From Tillus elongatus (lineage: Eukaryota; Arthropoda; Insecta; Coleoptera; Cleridae), in contig OZ023264.1 of assembly GCA_964006375.1 (NCBI GenBank), forward strand, positions 19,549,861 to 19,613,860: 64,000 bases of DNA, written 5' to 3'. The notes beneath the pieces were generated by a model that worked only from the letters and a program-made list of their open reading frames with translations, did no database searches and was not told the DNA's origin. Numbering within the stretch: the first letter of the stretch is position 1; every line of letters begins with the position of its first letter. A program made the translations under genes and the position numbers. Positions 34,573-44,545 of this stretch are shown piece by piece.

Positions 34573-36600
34573 TAGCAACTCAAAAGCCCTGGTTCTGTAA
34601 ATCCTATGACAAGGCCACACTTGAAAAGGTCAAAGCTCACAAAACGCCTCTACACAATCCCAGTCAAGAAAACCGTCAAGCATTTAACGACGCAAGAAAC
34701 CGTCCGTATTCTTTCTGATGCAAAAAAAATGTTTAATAACCACATCAAAAACAAAGTCCTCTCAAGCTCCAACGGCAGCAAACCCTTCTGGACTCTTGCT
34801 AAATCTATTGGGAATAATTTCTGCAAGAGCACGTTCTCACCTCTTGTTTCAGGGGATAAAATTGTTTCTACCGCCCTGGGCAAAGCTGAACTTTTTGCCT
34901 CGTTGTTCGCCGGCAATTCTACTCTCAACCCACCTCCAAATGTTCAACCACCAACAGTCCCCAATGTCGCGCATAAAATGACGGATATCATTTTCAAAAC
35001 TAAAAAGGTAAGAAAGATGCTCTCTTCTCTTAATACCAGGAAAGCCTCTGACCTTGACGAGATCCCAGCAATTGTTCTCAAAAAATGCGCACCAGAACTG
35101 GCTCCTGTCCTGACTCGTCTGTTTCAGACATCTTACAATAGAGGCATATTCCCTAGTAACTGAAAAAACTGCTCAAGTACAACCCGTCCACAAGAAAGGA
35201 TCCAAAGCGCTTCCTAGCAACTACAGGCCTATTTCTCTCCTTTCAGTCGTCTCTAAAGTGTTGGAAAAGTATATAAACACCGAATTACTAAAATTTCTTG
35301 AAAACACAGTCTAATCCACGACAGGCAGTATAGATTCCGTCAGCGCAGATCAACTGCCGATCCCCTTTCCTTTGTCACCCATTCTTGGAACAAGTCTATG
35401 GAACTACACGGTGAATCCCAGATTGTCGCTCTATACATATCCAAAGCATTCGACCAGATCTGGCATGCAGCGCTGCTTAATAAACTTCCGGCCTATTGCC
35501 TACCACCAAAACTCTGTACCTGGACACCAAATTTCCTCTCCAACCGGAGCATTTCTGTTATCATGAATGGTCTTTCCTCTAAACTGTATCCAATTAATGC
35601 AGGAGTCTCTCAAGGATCAGCTTTAGCCCCTACTTTGTTTCTTCTCCAGATCAATGACCTCCTCTCTAGTACATCCAACAAAGTTCACAGTTACGTGGAC
35701 GACTATACCCTCCACTCAAATATACAATATTCTAAGCCTGTCTCTTTAGCCTAATTAGATGAGGATCGCAGACTCATGGAGGGTTCTGTCTCTGCGGATC
35801 TCCAAAAAGTATTAGACTGGGGAAGTAGAAATCTTGTACAACTCAACTCCACCAAATCTCAGTCTTGCTTTCTATCTCATAAGAGATACACCAGCCGTAG
35901 ACCCATCACAATGTGCAATCAAGTTATTCAAAGTAATGAGTCAATTTCACTTGTTGGAATTTCTGTGGATCGAAATCTCAATTGGCACCAACATGTCACA
36001 TCAATTGCCGAAGCGGCTGCTAAGAAATTAGGTTTCCTTTTCCAGGCTCGGAAATACTTTTCACAAGCTAATCTTTATATCTTATATACTTCACAAATAA
36101 GGCGAAAACCGCTCCCACATCTGGGGTGCCGCTGCCGCTTCTACACTCGCTATCCTGGACTTCATTTAAAGATAGCTATACGTCTCATCGGTGACCATAC
36201 CCTTACTCAAAGGCTGCCATCCCTTGCCCATCGACGCCGACGTGCCGTTGGTGACCTCTCTCTCTCTCTCTATTTTATAGATATCTGCACGGGCACTGTT
36301 CAGAGGAGCTTTCTTCCATAGTTCCTCCACCTGCTGCCCCCAACAGATATACTATTGGAACAGAGCGAATGCATCCTTTTACTATCCAGGTTACCAGATA
36401 TAGAACGTCTTATTATACCCGCTCTTATGTCCCGAGGACTTCCGAGTTGTGGAATTCCTTGCCGGTACATGTTTTTCCTTCTCCTCCGAACCTCCAAACC
36501 TGCAAGTCCAGAATTAACAGGTTGCCTCTTTCCTCCTTGTCGACACCTACGGTACGATAGTATTTAAGCTGTAAGCGCTCGTGGTGTGTTGTTGAAATAT
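34573..36600 (+). mobile_element. LINE-J copy 6, 5'-truncated, inactive
   Basis: It starts at AACTCAAAAGCCCTGGTTCT, about 40 bp downstream of where copy 2 starts. Frames: 34606-35163 (KPFWTLAKSIGNNFCK; VRKMLSSLNTRKASDLDEIP), 35398-35754 (YISKAFDQIWHAALLNKLPA; QGSALAPTLFLLQI; motif C reads YVDDY, so the usual YADD Ala is Val), and 35776-36560 (C-terminal region, broken near 36100 by a deletion). A stop at 35161 follows SNIFPSN. It ends with the same tail and flank as copy 2. Confidence 0.9.
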
Positions 36601-36945
36601 AAAAAAATATTTTTATCTATTTGAGGATGCTGTCAAGCAGAAAAACTAGGCACCGAAACGTTTAAGAACATCCTAGAACATCTAGGATTCGTAAGAGCCT
36701 CTTGCTCCAGTTAGCTTACGCGGTGGCTATGCCCTTCACCTACAGAAACGAAACCAAATATTGAAGCCAGAGAAGTAGTCTCCAAGTCTGTATGTAGTAA
36801 AACTTTCATTGTCAGAATTATGAGCAGTACTTACAGTGTTCATTAAAACGTTTTAATTTAGATAAATTTAACACTTTTAAATATACTTCTAGCTACATAT
36901 TTCTACGGACAATTTATATTATGATCGATTGTACAAACAAAAACC
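36601..36945 (+). repeat. Shared 3' flank T, copy 2
   Basis: About 97% identical to 13551-13885. The frame reads KLGTETFKNILEHLGFVRAS, stop, then PTETKPNIEAREVVSKSVC. Identity ends at AAAACCCTTATCCG, where copy 1 instead meets LINE-J copy 3. Confidence 0.75.
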
Positions 36946-37082
36946 CTTATCCGAACACTGTATTATTTTCACAAAGGATTAAAACATACGTTTTCCCGTT
37001 TGTTTTAAATCCACAACGAATTTCATTCCATGAATTGTATTTTTTTTTGTCGATTAGTTGGTTACAAAAAATGTATACGCTC

Positions 37083-37417
37083 GAAGAAATATGTGAGCAG
37101 CTTATATAATTTGTTACATTGTCCAGAATACATGAAACAGTTTTTGCTGAGTCGTGTGTGTGTATGACGTGGATTGGTAAATACAGTTGGATACAGACAT
37201 AGGACATCATTTCTAGGATTATACGAATATAAATCATGTTTTATCCTGTGGATTTCGTAGTGTATTGAACCTAAAAAACTTTTTACAGTTCCGTGTCACA
37301 AAACAAGGAAATAAACCCCGCATAAGAAAACAACGCGATTTCATTCAAAGTTTCTAAGGTACCCTATCCTTTAATTATTGTAAGGAATTAAGATAGACAA
37401 TAAAAACATAGGTCTCA
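37083..37417 (+). repeat. Host repeat H, copy 1, left part
   Basis: About 95% identical to 41149-41464 (GAAGAAATATGTGAGCAGCT; GACGTGGATTGGTAAATACA). It continues after the Penelope-like insertion at 39401. The nature of H is unknown; overlapping open frames on the minus strand are shifted between the two copies, so coding is not supported. Confidence 0.75.
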
Positions 37418-37463
37418 TAAGTACACTTGGAGAACCCAAATCACCACATCACATTTTAAAATA

Positions 37464-37504
37464 CCTCACGATCGTTTCACTGACCAAGTTAGCGTCATCA
37501 GAGG
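37464..37504 (-). ncRNA. Hammerhead ribozyme, Penelope type (copy 2), probably inactive
   Basis: Core CTGATGA and GAAAC are intact and helix I (CCT/AGG) is kept. Helix II has one A-C mismatch (GCTAAC with GTCAGT). The nucleotide at the cleavage site is G (complement of 37467), which the hammerhead rule (not G) disallows. Confidence 0.7.
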
Positions 37505-37775
37505 ATGAAACATTCTAGATACTTAAAAAACTAACATCAACTTATATACCGGATCTCAGGTAAAGAGATCGAACTGAGATGAGACACTAGTCGTAGGCAA
37601 ATTCCACAGTGTATTGTATTTTTATCGCCGGACAAGGTCTTTCGCTATCCCTACTGCTTTATCTAAAAGGTGTCATCCGTAATAGTTTTGAGAAGGTTCA
37701 ACGCCAGCTAAATTAACACCGATTCCTTTGGCGGAAATAACTGTATACTTATGTTATCGGTAAAACGTGGGAATT

Positions 37776-38141
37776 TTATTTAGCAAAGCAATCGATCAAA
37801 TGACTCGAAATTGGCTCTGGTGAAGTGTTCATACATTTTTTGTTGTAACTATATTTCGCAATATATACGCTCTCGAACCCATTTAGCTGTCCTGCATTTC
37901 TAACATTTTTTATTAATTTCAGATTATCTTTATCAACGTGATGATTATTATCCCAAATATGTCGGGCGACGGCAGACTTATCTACAGTACCGTAACGTAA
38001 TTGGGATATGTGTTCTTTTAATCTAATTCCAATTGATCTTTTTGTTTGTCCGACATATTTAAGATTACAATCTTCACAACTTATTTCATAAATTCCCGAC
38101 ATTTTGTACGCGCTATCCTTGTGTTTTGGGTTACCTAGCAA
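37776..38141 (-). pseudogene. GIY-YIG endonuclease of Penelope-like element 1
   Basis: Frame of 121 codons containing SGIYEISCEDCNLKYVGQTK, then RSIGIRLKEHISQLRYG and KSAVARHIWDNNHHV. GIY...YVG is the family signature and the R and E residues of the fold are present (R in SIGIR, E in KEH). Cys residues between GIY and YVG match Penelope-type nucleases. It cuts the target to prime insertion. The frame is open to its stop at 37776 and could be intact for this domain, but nothing upstream is. Confidence 0.9.
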
Positions 38142-38227
38142 GTTTTTTTAAAGTATTTGTTGTTGAAAATGTTAGCTGTAAGTTGACTTTTTTTAAAATG
38201 CTGTCTAGACTCCTCGTGATTCTAGGT

Positions 38228-38566
38228 TCAAATGGTAAGCAAACAAAGCTTTTTTTCCGATTTTTCTCTCTTGTACGTCGTTGATTCCGTCAACAATTTC
38301 TTTGTTTTCTGTTTGTTGATTAATTTTTCCACTAGGCAAGCAGTGTATCCGTTATATTCGGCCACGTTCTTAATATAATTTAATTCTTTGGAGTATCTAC
38401 TTTTGTTTAAAGGAACATTAATTAACCGATTTACTAAAAAATTCAGACTGGCCATTTTTTGTGCGTACGTATGATGTGAGTCGTTCGGGATATAGCTCAA
38501 GGTAGCGGATTCCTTTCTATAGACTTCTAAAAACTTTGTTTGCTTACCATTTGAAGCTAGAATCAC
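38228..38566 (-). pseudogene. Penelope-type reverse transcriptase, C-terminal remnant
   Basis: The frame reads FLEVYRKESATLSYIPNDSHH and LNFLVNRLINVPLN. The (V)YRK(P/E)(T/S) ... SHH pattern with following Lys and Arg resembles the end of the Penelope-type palm/thumb. The first ten codons (38566-38533) are the antisense of the second arm and not original. A frame change at 38228 separates it from the GIY-YIG frame. Confidence 0.7.
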
Positions 38567-38883
38567 TGGACAGCATTTTTAAAAAAGTCAACTTACAGCT
38601 AACATCTTCAACAACAAATACCTTAAAAAACTTGCTAGATAACCCAAAAGACAAGGATAGCGCGGACAAAATGTCGAGAATTTATGAAATAAGTTGTAAA
38701 GATTGTAATCTTAAATACGTCAGACAAACAAAAAGATCGGTTGGAATTAGATTCAAAGAACACATATCCCAATTACGTTACGGTACTGTAGATAAGTCTG
38801 CCGTCGCCCAGCATATTAGGGATAATAATCATCACGTTGATAAAGATAATCTGAAATTAATGTTACAAAACCAGGACAGCTAA
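38536..38883 (+). pseudogene. GIY-YIG endonuclease, right arm copy
   Basis: Reads SRIYEISCKDCNLKYVRQTK: the family Gly is replaced in both GIY (now RIY) and YVG (now YVR), so key loop residues are lost. RSVGIRFKEHISQLRYG and KSAVAQHIRDNNHHV follow. A frameshift at 38868 (AATGTTACAAAACCAGG) ends the frame early. Confidence 0.85.
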
Positions 38884-39274
38884 ATGGGTGCGAGAGCGTA
38901 TATATTGCGAAATATAGTTACAACAAAAAATGTATGAACACCTCACCAGCGCCAATTTCAAGTCATTTGATCGATTGCTTTGCTAAATAAAATTCCCACG
39001 TTTTCGGCACGTTTTACCGATAACATAAGTATACAGTTATTGCCGCCAAAGGAATCGGTGTTAATTTAGCTGGCGTTGAACCTTCTCAAAACTATTACAG
39101 ATGGACACCTTTTAGATAAAGCAGTAGCGATAGCGCAAAGACCTTGTCCGGCGATAAAAATACAATACACTGTGGAATTTGCCTACGACTAGTATCTCAT
39201 CTCAGTTCGATCTCTTTACCTGAGATCCGGTATATAAGTTGATGTTAGTTTTTTAAGTATCTAGAATGTTTCAT

Positions 39275-39315
39275 CCTCTGATGACGCTAACTTGGTTAGT
39301 GAAACGATCGTCAGG
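39275..39315 (+). ncRNA. Hammerhead ribozyme, Penelope type (copy 3), core intact
   Basis: CCT 39275-39277 with AGG 39313-39315; CTGATGA 39278-39284; unpaired C 39285; helix II GCTAAC 39286-39291 with GTTAGT 39295-39300 (one G-T pair), loop TTG; GAAA 39301-39304; two-pair helix III around GATC; cleavage nucleotide C39312 in a GUC triplet. Of the four copies this has the best core. Confidence 0.78.
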
Positions 39316-39400
39316 TCTTTTAAAATGTGTTGTGGTGATTTGGGTTCTCCAAGTGTACTTATCAGTGCTCATCACAGGTTCCAATCTTCACTTAGTGCAG

Positions 39401-39723
39401 AGGTCTCACTTTATAAACTTACTAAGTATCTTTCGACATTGAATTCATTGTCAACGAAATCAAAATGGCTTTTGTATCCGATTCTGCGCATACAGGCCAT
39501 TTAAAGAAAAATGTGTATCTTCTAAAATGAGACCATTATTTGCGAACTCGCCAGTCGACGTTTTTGCCGAAAATTGCTTTCATATTCCGAAATGTTCAGT
39601 TTCATAAAGCGAATCGTTTGGCCAAGTCAGTATCGCTCAAAAAGCTCTTTGATACCCAAATGCAACACCAAAAGAACTAGTTATTTGCAAAACTGGCCCT
39701 ATGCTTCACGGAATTTGTTGTGA
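39401..39723 (+). repeat. Host repeat H, copy 1, right part
   Basis: About 93% identical to 42516-42837 (GTCTCACTTTATAAACTTAC; GCATACAGGCCATTTAAAGA). It ends where the I-like LINE begins. Confidence 0.75.
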
Positions 39724-39766
39724 GGTAGTGCCGCCACAGCCTTTGTTATGGTTGTCATCAGTCTTA

Positions 39767-40132
39767 TTAAGACGATTGTTGATGTTGTACTGTGTTCATT
39801 TGTTTTGACGTCTTATTTGCTATGGAAATACTAAATGCTAGTTTACTTCTACTACTTTCTACTTTTGATTTTTTTATAAATTTAACAAGTCTTTTATATA
39901 TTTCGTTGTTATTTGCAGCGATTAGATTTGCAAGGTTTACAGGATGTTGTATGCCTTTGTCTTGAAGATATGTAAGTAAGGTTTGGCGCATTCGTTCACC
40001 TAAATGGCAGTCAAAGAACATGTGGTTGAGGTCACCGGTGGAAACGTAGTCACATTGGCATGTTGGAGTGTTTCTAATACCAATCTTATGGAGATAAGCT
40101 GGAAATCTTCCATGGTTCAGTTTTAACCGCAC
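39767..40132 (-). pseudogene. LINE C-terminal Cys/His region
   Basis: 121 codons starting MRLKLNHGRFPAYLHKIGIR, then CQCDYVSTGDLNHMFFDCHL (a C-x-C...H...C cluster). This tail follows RNase H in I/Jockey-type proteins. It ends with a Lys/Ser-rich low-complexity stretch. Confidence 0.8.
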
Positions 40133-40243
40133 AATTGTAGAGCAAAATTCTTTTGAAAAACCCGAGTCCTTATAAAATCAAGATTCGAGTAGTTGCGGAT
40201 TCAGTAAAGTGTATTGATTTTTGGACGAGGTTACAAACGTCTT

Positions 40244-40630
40244 TCATGCTATTTTCCAGTCTGTTTTTATCTCTGAGCGGTAATATGAGATTATATCTGC
40301 TTTCGTAAAACTGATCTTTATTCTCCCATCTTTAGAAGCTTCCTTTGCTAGACTATCTGCCACTTCATTTCCTTCAAGACTGGCATGGCCCTTAACCCAA
40401 ACAAAATTTACTCTTTTGGCCTTTAAAATGATGTTTTGGTGACTCTTCATTATTTTACACAAAGTTGCATCCTCATGTTTTTTAAATAAAAAATGTTCAA
40501 TAGTTTTGAGTTCGGCTTGTGAATCTGTGAGTATAACTGAGTCTTTTTCATTATATAATGCCCAGTTTAGAGCCATAAGGATAGCACGGGCTTCTGCTGT
40601 GTAGTTTGAGCTACATTTATCAAATCTCAT
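40244..40630 (-). pseudogene. LINE RNase H domain
   Basis: Degrades the RNA strand during retrotransposition. EARAILMALNWALYN carries the active-site Glu, ILTDSQAELKTIEHF the Asp, and NFVWVKGHASLEGNEVADSL the C-terminal His/Asp motif. The N-terminal strand with the first Asp lies upstream of a stop (GVPFMFPATKL region), so this frame is incomplete. Confidence 0.87.
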
Positions 40631-41148
40631 TTTGGTTATAACTTGGTAGCTGGGAACATAAATGGCACACCCTATGTTGTTTTGTTATTTTAATCCATCT
40701 GTCCATATCTGTCCAAGTGCTGTTGTAGAATATGTCTGTTTAGATATGGTAGTTCTGTGTAGTTTGAAATTATGATCTTTGGTTTCTGTATTGTCACTTC
40801 GTATGGCGTTTGAAATACTATACAGATATCTGTTGGTACATTTATTCGTAATTCACTGGTGAAGAAATGACTCTACTAATGGTGGTGTGGTTTTCTTGGC
40901 CCAGTATTTATTAGTCAAACACTCTGCAATTATCCAGCTCGTATTTAGTAGTGTTTCCTTATAAAAACTAAGCTTCACTATACATTGTTGGCCAGATATT
41001 GTCCTCTAATTTGTATTGGTGGTTCATTAGCTTCAGCAAGTAGTGCTTGACATGGAGATGACCTCATTGCCTCTGAACCAATTCTTAGTGATTTGTACTG
41101 TACTCTGTCGAGTTTCAATAAGTTACTCTGGGATGCGGATCTTTAAGC

Positions 41149-41464
41149 TTGAAGAAATATGTGAGCAGCTTATATAATTTGTTACATTGTTCAGAATACA
41201 TGAAACAGTTTTTGTTGAGTCGTGTGTGTATGACGTGGATTGGTAAATACAGTTGGATACAGACATAGGACATCATTTCTAGGATTATACGAATATAAAT
41301 CATGTTTTATCCTATGGATTTCGTAGTGTATTGAACCTAAAAAACTTTTTACAGTTCCGTGTCACAAAACAAGGAAATAAACCCCTCATTATGAGAAAAC
41401 GACGCGATTTCATTTAAACCTTCTAAAGTACCCTATCCTTTAATTAGTGTAAGGAATGAAGATA
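41149..41464 (+). repeat. Host repeat H, copy 2, left part
   Basis: Second copy of 37083-37400. The insertion point of Penelope-like element 2 is about 20-30 bp upstream of the point used in copy 1. Confidence 0.75.
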
Positions 41465-41522
41465 CTATGTGAAATAAGTACACTTTGAGAAACCCAAATC
41501 ACCACAACACTTATTTCAAAGA

Positions 41523-41562
41523 CCTTCGATGGTTTTGTTGACAATGTCAACATCTTCAGGGG
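41523..41562 (-). ncRNA. Hammerhead ribozyme remnant (copy 4), inactive
   Basis: CTGAAGA and a perfect helix II (GTTGAC/GTCAAC) are kept, but GAAA has become AAAA and the U before the cleavage position is deleted (CATCGAAGG instead of GATCGTAAGG). Confidence 0.7.
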
Positions 41563-42150
41563 AAGATAAATTCTAACCTAAACAACTAGCTACATGTATT
41601 TATATCGCGTCAAGGTAAACGAACTAGTCCGAAGTAAAATTGTCGTCTAGGAACGATCCTTTGTTTATTGTATGGTGAAACTACGAGGTCGAAGACCTGC
41701 TTTTTAATCTTCTGATCGACAAATTTATGAGCCCTTATCTAATATAAGGATAATAGCTTTAAAGGAACCAAGTTATTTAAAGAATATGCACGTTCCCTTT
41801 CGATCTAGAAATTTACTATGTGGATATTGGATCACGCCGACAAACATCTGGATAGATAAACAACATCAACTCCGCTCATCTTTTTTTAAATATAAAAACT
41901 AATACCGGGTGTTTGGCTCAACATGTTAAGACTCTAACTAAAGATAAATAATTCCACTAAAATACTACATACAAACTGTATTTATATTGATGCTAATTCT
42001 TCGTGATAGTATTTATATTAAATTCATAGATACAAACAAAAAAAACAGATCTTTAAGTCGAGGCAAACGTATAGATTAGTATATGTATAAACCGGCCAAG
42101 TTATTGACATAATTTATTATTCTACAGACAAATTCGGAATGTTTAAGCGG

Positions 42151-42474
42151 TCAAATGCGAAGTGAAAATAAAGGACTAGAAATTAAAGGTGCCGCACGAT
42201 TCAACGAAGTTTTGTTCTTAATAGACCTTAATATAAAAATACTTTCTAATGAATCAAGCATAGTTTGGTGTCTAACGTTTTTGACAAGTTTCAAATTTTC
42301 TTTGTCAATGTGGTGATTATTATCCCATATATGTTGTGCCACACATGATTTGTCCACCGTACCATATCGTAACTGTGCGAGATGTTCACGAAATCTGGTG
42401 GCTATGTTTCTCCTAGTTTGACCCACGTATTTAAGATCGCAATCTTTGCAACTAATCTCATAAATACCGGACAT
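42151..42474 (-). pseudogene. GIY-YIG endonuclease of Penelope-like element 2
   Basis: 107 codons: MSGIYEISCKDCDLKYVGQT, NIATRFREHLAQLRYGTVD, KSCVAQHIWDNNHH. The signature GIY and YVG, the Cys pair, and Arg/Glu positions are present. The insertion truncates the protein just upstream of GIY. Confidence 0.88.
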
Positions 42475-42494
42475 TTCGGTGACTTTGTCTTTCT

Positions 42495-42837
42495 GAAAAT
42501 AGACAATTAAAACATAGGTCTCACTTTATAAACTTACAAAGTAGCTTTTGACGTTGTATTCATTGTCAACGAAATCAAAATGGCTTCTGTATCCGCTTCT
42601 GTGCATACAGGCCATTTAAAGAAAAATATGTATCTTCTAAAATGAGACCATTATTTGCGAACTCGCTAATCGACGTTTTTGCCGAATTGGTTTCATATTC
42701 AGAAATATTCAGTTTCATAAGGCGAATCGTTTGGCCAAGTCAGTTCCGTTCACAAAAAGCTCTTTGATACCTAAATGTAACATCAAAAGAGCTAGTTATT
42801 TGCAAAATTAGCCCTATGCTTCACGGAATTTGTTGCA
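42495..42837 (+). repeat. Host repeat H, copy 2, right part
   Basis: Matches 39401-39723. Similarity ends at CACGGAATTTGTTG. Confidence 0.75.
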
Positions 42838-42994
42838 AAACTCGCGTTAGAACCTACAATTATGTTTACTACGGTGCCGTTAAATTGGCATGTGTCACAT
42901 TTACAGACTTTGAAAAGCCGGATTTTTCATGTTTCTTTTTGGCAAGTGAAATTGATTTGTTAATTATTACCTCTAAAAGAATAATTTCAAAAAA

Positions 42995-43640
42995 AATCTG
43001 GACGCAGCAAATGCGTTATGGAAGTGAATTTTTATAAAAATGCTTTGAATAGCAAATACGTCTTTTTAATGCAAGCAGTCATCAATTTGGTTACCGGTAT
43101 AACCTATATAGTAGAAACAATGTGCCATATTTTATTAAAATAACTTATTGTTTGAAAATGTACAACATTTTTCCGACAATAAACTTTAAATGTTGGTTGC
43201 CTAACCAACAAACCTTAGCAAATTGAGTTATTAAAATTTGAAGCATTTATTGAAAATTTGCTACCAAAACGCACTTACTGCGTCTCGATTTGTTTTTCTT
43301 ACAAACATATTTCGATAAAAAATGCAATAAAATAAGGCTGCTCGAAAAAAAAAGTAGGGAGAACCAACGACTTATGGGCCAGCCTGTGATTGTCAAAATA
43401 ATTTTATAAGATGCAGCTCAAGACACCCTATAATTAACTGAACAATTTTTTCTCGTTTCTTGTATAATAATAATTATATTGAGCTTTACCGTAGAAATGC
43501 GTCACCCTGTATATATGTTAACACATCAAAACTGAAGGTAAACCCGGATATGGATTCCAGGGGGACTAGTTTGCGCTCATTTGAAGAAATGTTTTTACAA
43601 TTCTAAAGTCGCGGTCTCCTCACTGACGAATTTTCTGTAC
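42995..43640 (+). repeat. Composite repeat A, short form
   Basis: Module 42999-43292 (GGACGCAGCAAATGCGTTAT to AACGCACTTACTGCGTC), ACGACTTATGGGCCAGCCTG, AAGACACCCTATAATTAA, GCGTCACCCTGTATATATG, CCCGGATATGGATTCC, GGTCTCCTCACTGACGAATT. It then runs into body sequence (ACGAAAATTAGCTAAAAATT) from another copy. Confidence 0.7.
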
Positions 43641-43923
43641 GAAAATTAGCTAAAAATTATGGACCGTTAAACCATAAACTTAACTAAAGCTACCGCCAAA
43701 GCATCACAGAGAAAATAACTAACCTGTTGTATATCAGCCCTTTTTGTAAAACTTCGATCATTTATATGTGTTGATAAAACATAACACACACTGTTTAGTC
43801 CACCCACTAACATTAATAAAATCGTAAAGGAATAATTTCCACTTGTATATTAAAATTTCCAAATAACACAATAATTTGTCAACTGAAATTAAAACAGATA
43901 AACAATCCAATACTATTCATTGA

Positions 43924-44040
43924 TTGTTGTTGCCCTTACTTGGTGAAACTGGTCCATACTACGTACAGACTTGGAGACTACTTCTCTGGCTTCACTGTAG
44001 AGAAGTAGTCTCCAAGTCTGTATGTAATCTAATAATATAC
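43924..44040. repeat. 26-bp-arm palindrome made of the EAREVVSKSV peptide DNA
   Basis: CAGACTTGGAGACTACTTCT (43968-43987) is the reverse complement of AGAAGTAGTCTCCAAGTCTG (44001-44020). The minus strand reads EAREVVSKSVRSMDQFHQVR and then ATTINE, joining the two halves of the unrecognised peptide. The plus strand repeats EVVSKSVC. Loop about 13 bp. Confidence 0.75.
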
Positions 44041-44455
44041 GATAAACGTCAGTTACAGCGTGTAATAATATTAAACGTTCCGTTGCTAGGTAACGGCTCA
44101 GACATACTAGATCTCATACACCTATAAGCCAGTTTTTGCCATTGTCAATGAAATGCGGTGATATAAAAAATAAATGTTTCAAATTTCAATAGCTCAATTT
44201 TCTGTAAACCTAGAAAGCTGAATTTTGGTACATAGTTACATCTTTTCCAAAGCAAAATGTCCACAAAATTTCATCGTTATAGATTTGTAATTTTCGGAGA
44301 AAAAAATTTTTTTCGAAAGAAAGCTTAAAATGTTCTCGGAGAACCATGTCCGATTTTCCTGGATAACGAACTCATCCAAGTTATTAATAAAAGAAAGGCA
44401 GTTGCCGAGTTTCATCAAAATCGGTTATATATTTTTTGAGTTACCGGTTGGATAC

Positions 44456-44467
<12 letters not shown>

Positions 44468-44544
<77 letters not shown>
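44468..44544. repeat. (AT)n microsatellite
   Basis: AT tract ending the first duplicated unit. Confidence 0.97.

Positions 44545-44545
<1 letters not shown>

Larger units (their letters stand above)
37418..38532 (-). mobile_element. Penelope-like element 1, left (inverted) arm
   Basis: Minus-strand 3' half of a Penelope-like retroelement: an RT-thumb remnant (38532-38248), connector, GIY-YIG endonuclease (38141-37776), 3' region and terminal hammerhead (37464-37504). The outer edge carries the 8-bp duplication AGGTCTCA (37410-37417 and 39401-39408). It is joined head-to-head with a second, shorter arm from 38533. Dead: the RT catalytic part is absent. Confidence 0.85.
38533..39400 (+). mobile_element. 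Penelope-like element 1, right arm
   Basis: It begins at ACTTTGTTTGCTTACCATTT, whose inverted copy lies at 38214-38247, and repeats the GIY-YIG and 3' region of the left arm in plus orientation. It ends with the hammerhead at 39275-39315 and the tail to 39400. About 93-95% identity to the left arm by eye. The two arms make a palindrome of about 0.85 kb per side, with a 285-bp asymmetric middle. Confidence 0.85.
39735..41135 (-). mobile_element. I-like LINE, RT thumb to C-terminus, inactive
   Basis: The minus strand reads LDRVQYKSLRIGSEAMRSSP and LAEANEPPIQIRG near 41110-41000, the conserved thumb of LINEs with RNase H. The RNase H frame (40630-40244) and C-terminal frame (40132-39767) follow. 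Frames are broken between these blocks. It lies exactly between the two copies of repeat H. Upstream parts (EN, palm) are missing. Confidence 0.82.
41465..42494 (-). mobile_element. Penelope-like element 2, 5'-truncated
   Basis: Minus orientation: GIY-YIG domain (42474-42151), a 3' region of about 590 bp and a degenerate hammerhead. The flanks GAAGATA (41458-41464) and GAAAATA (42495-42501) may be a target duplication with one change. Its tail (TGAAGATGTTGACATTGTCA) matches the solo tail at 291-331 better than element 1, so two subfamilies are present. Confidence 0.82.

Noticed and set aside
36947..37237. 96-codon minus frame with a true ATG, repeated at 41115-41303
   Set aside because: The frame is shifted midway between the two copies of repeat H and has no domain, so coding is not supported.
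41115..42837. LTR retrotransposon with repeat H as its LTR
   Set aside because: The DNA between the H copies is a LINE on the minus strand, with no primer-binding site, polypurine tract or LTR-type gag-pol seen.
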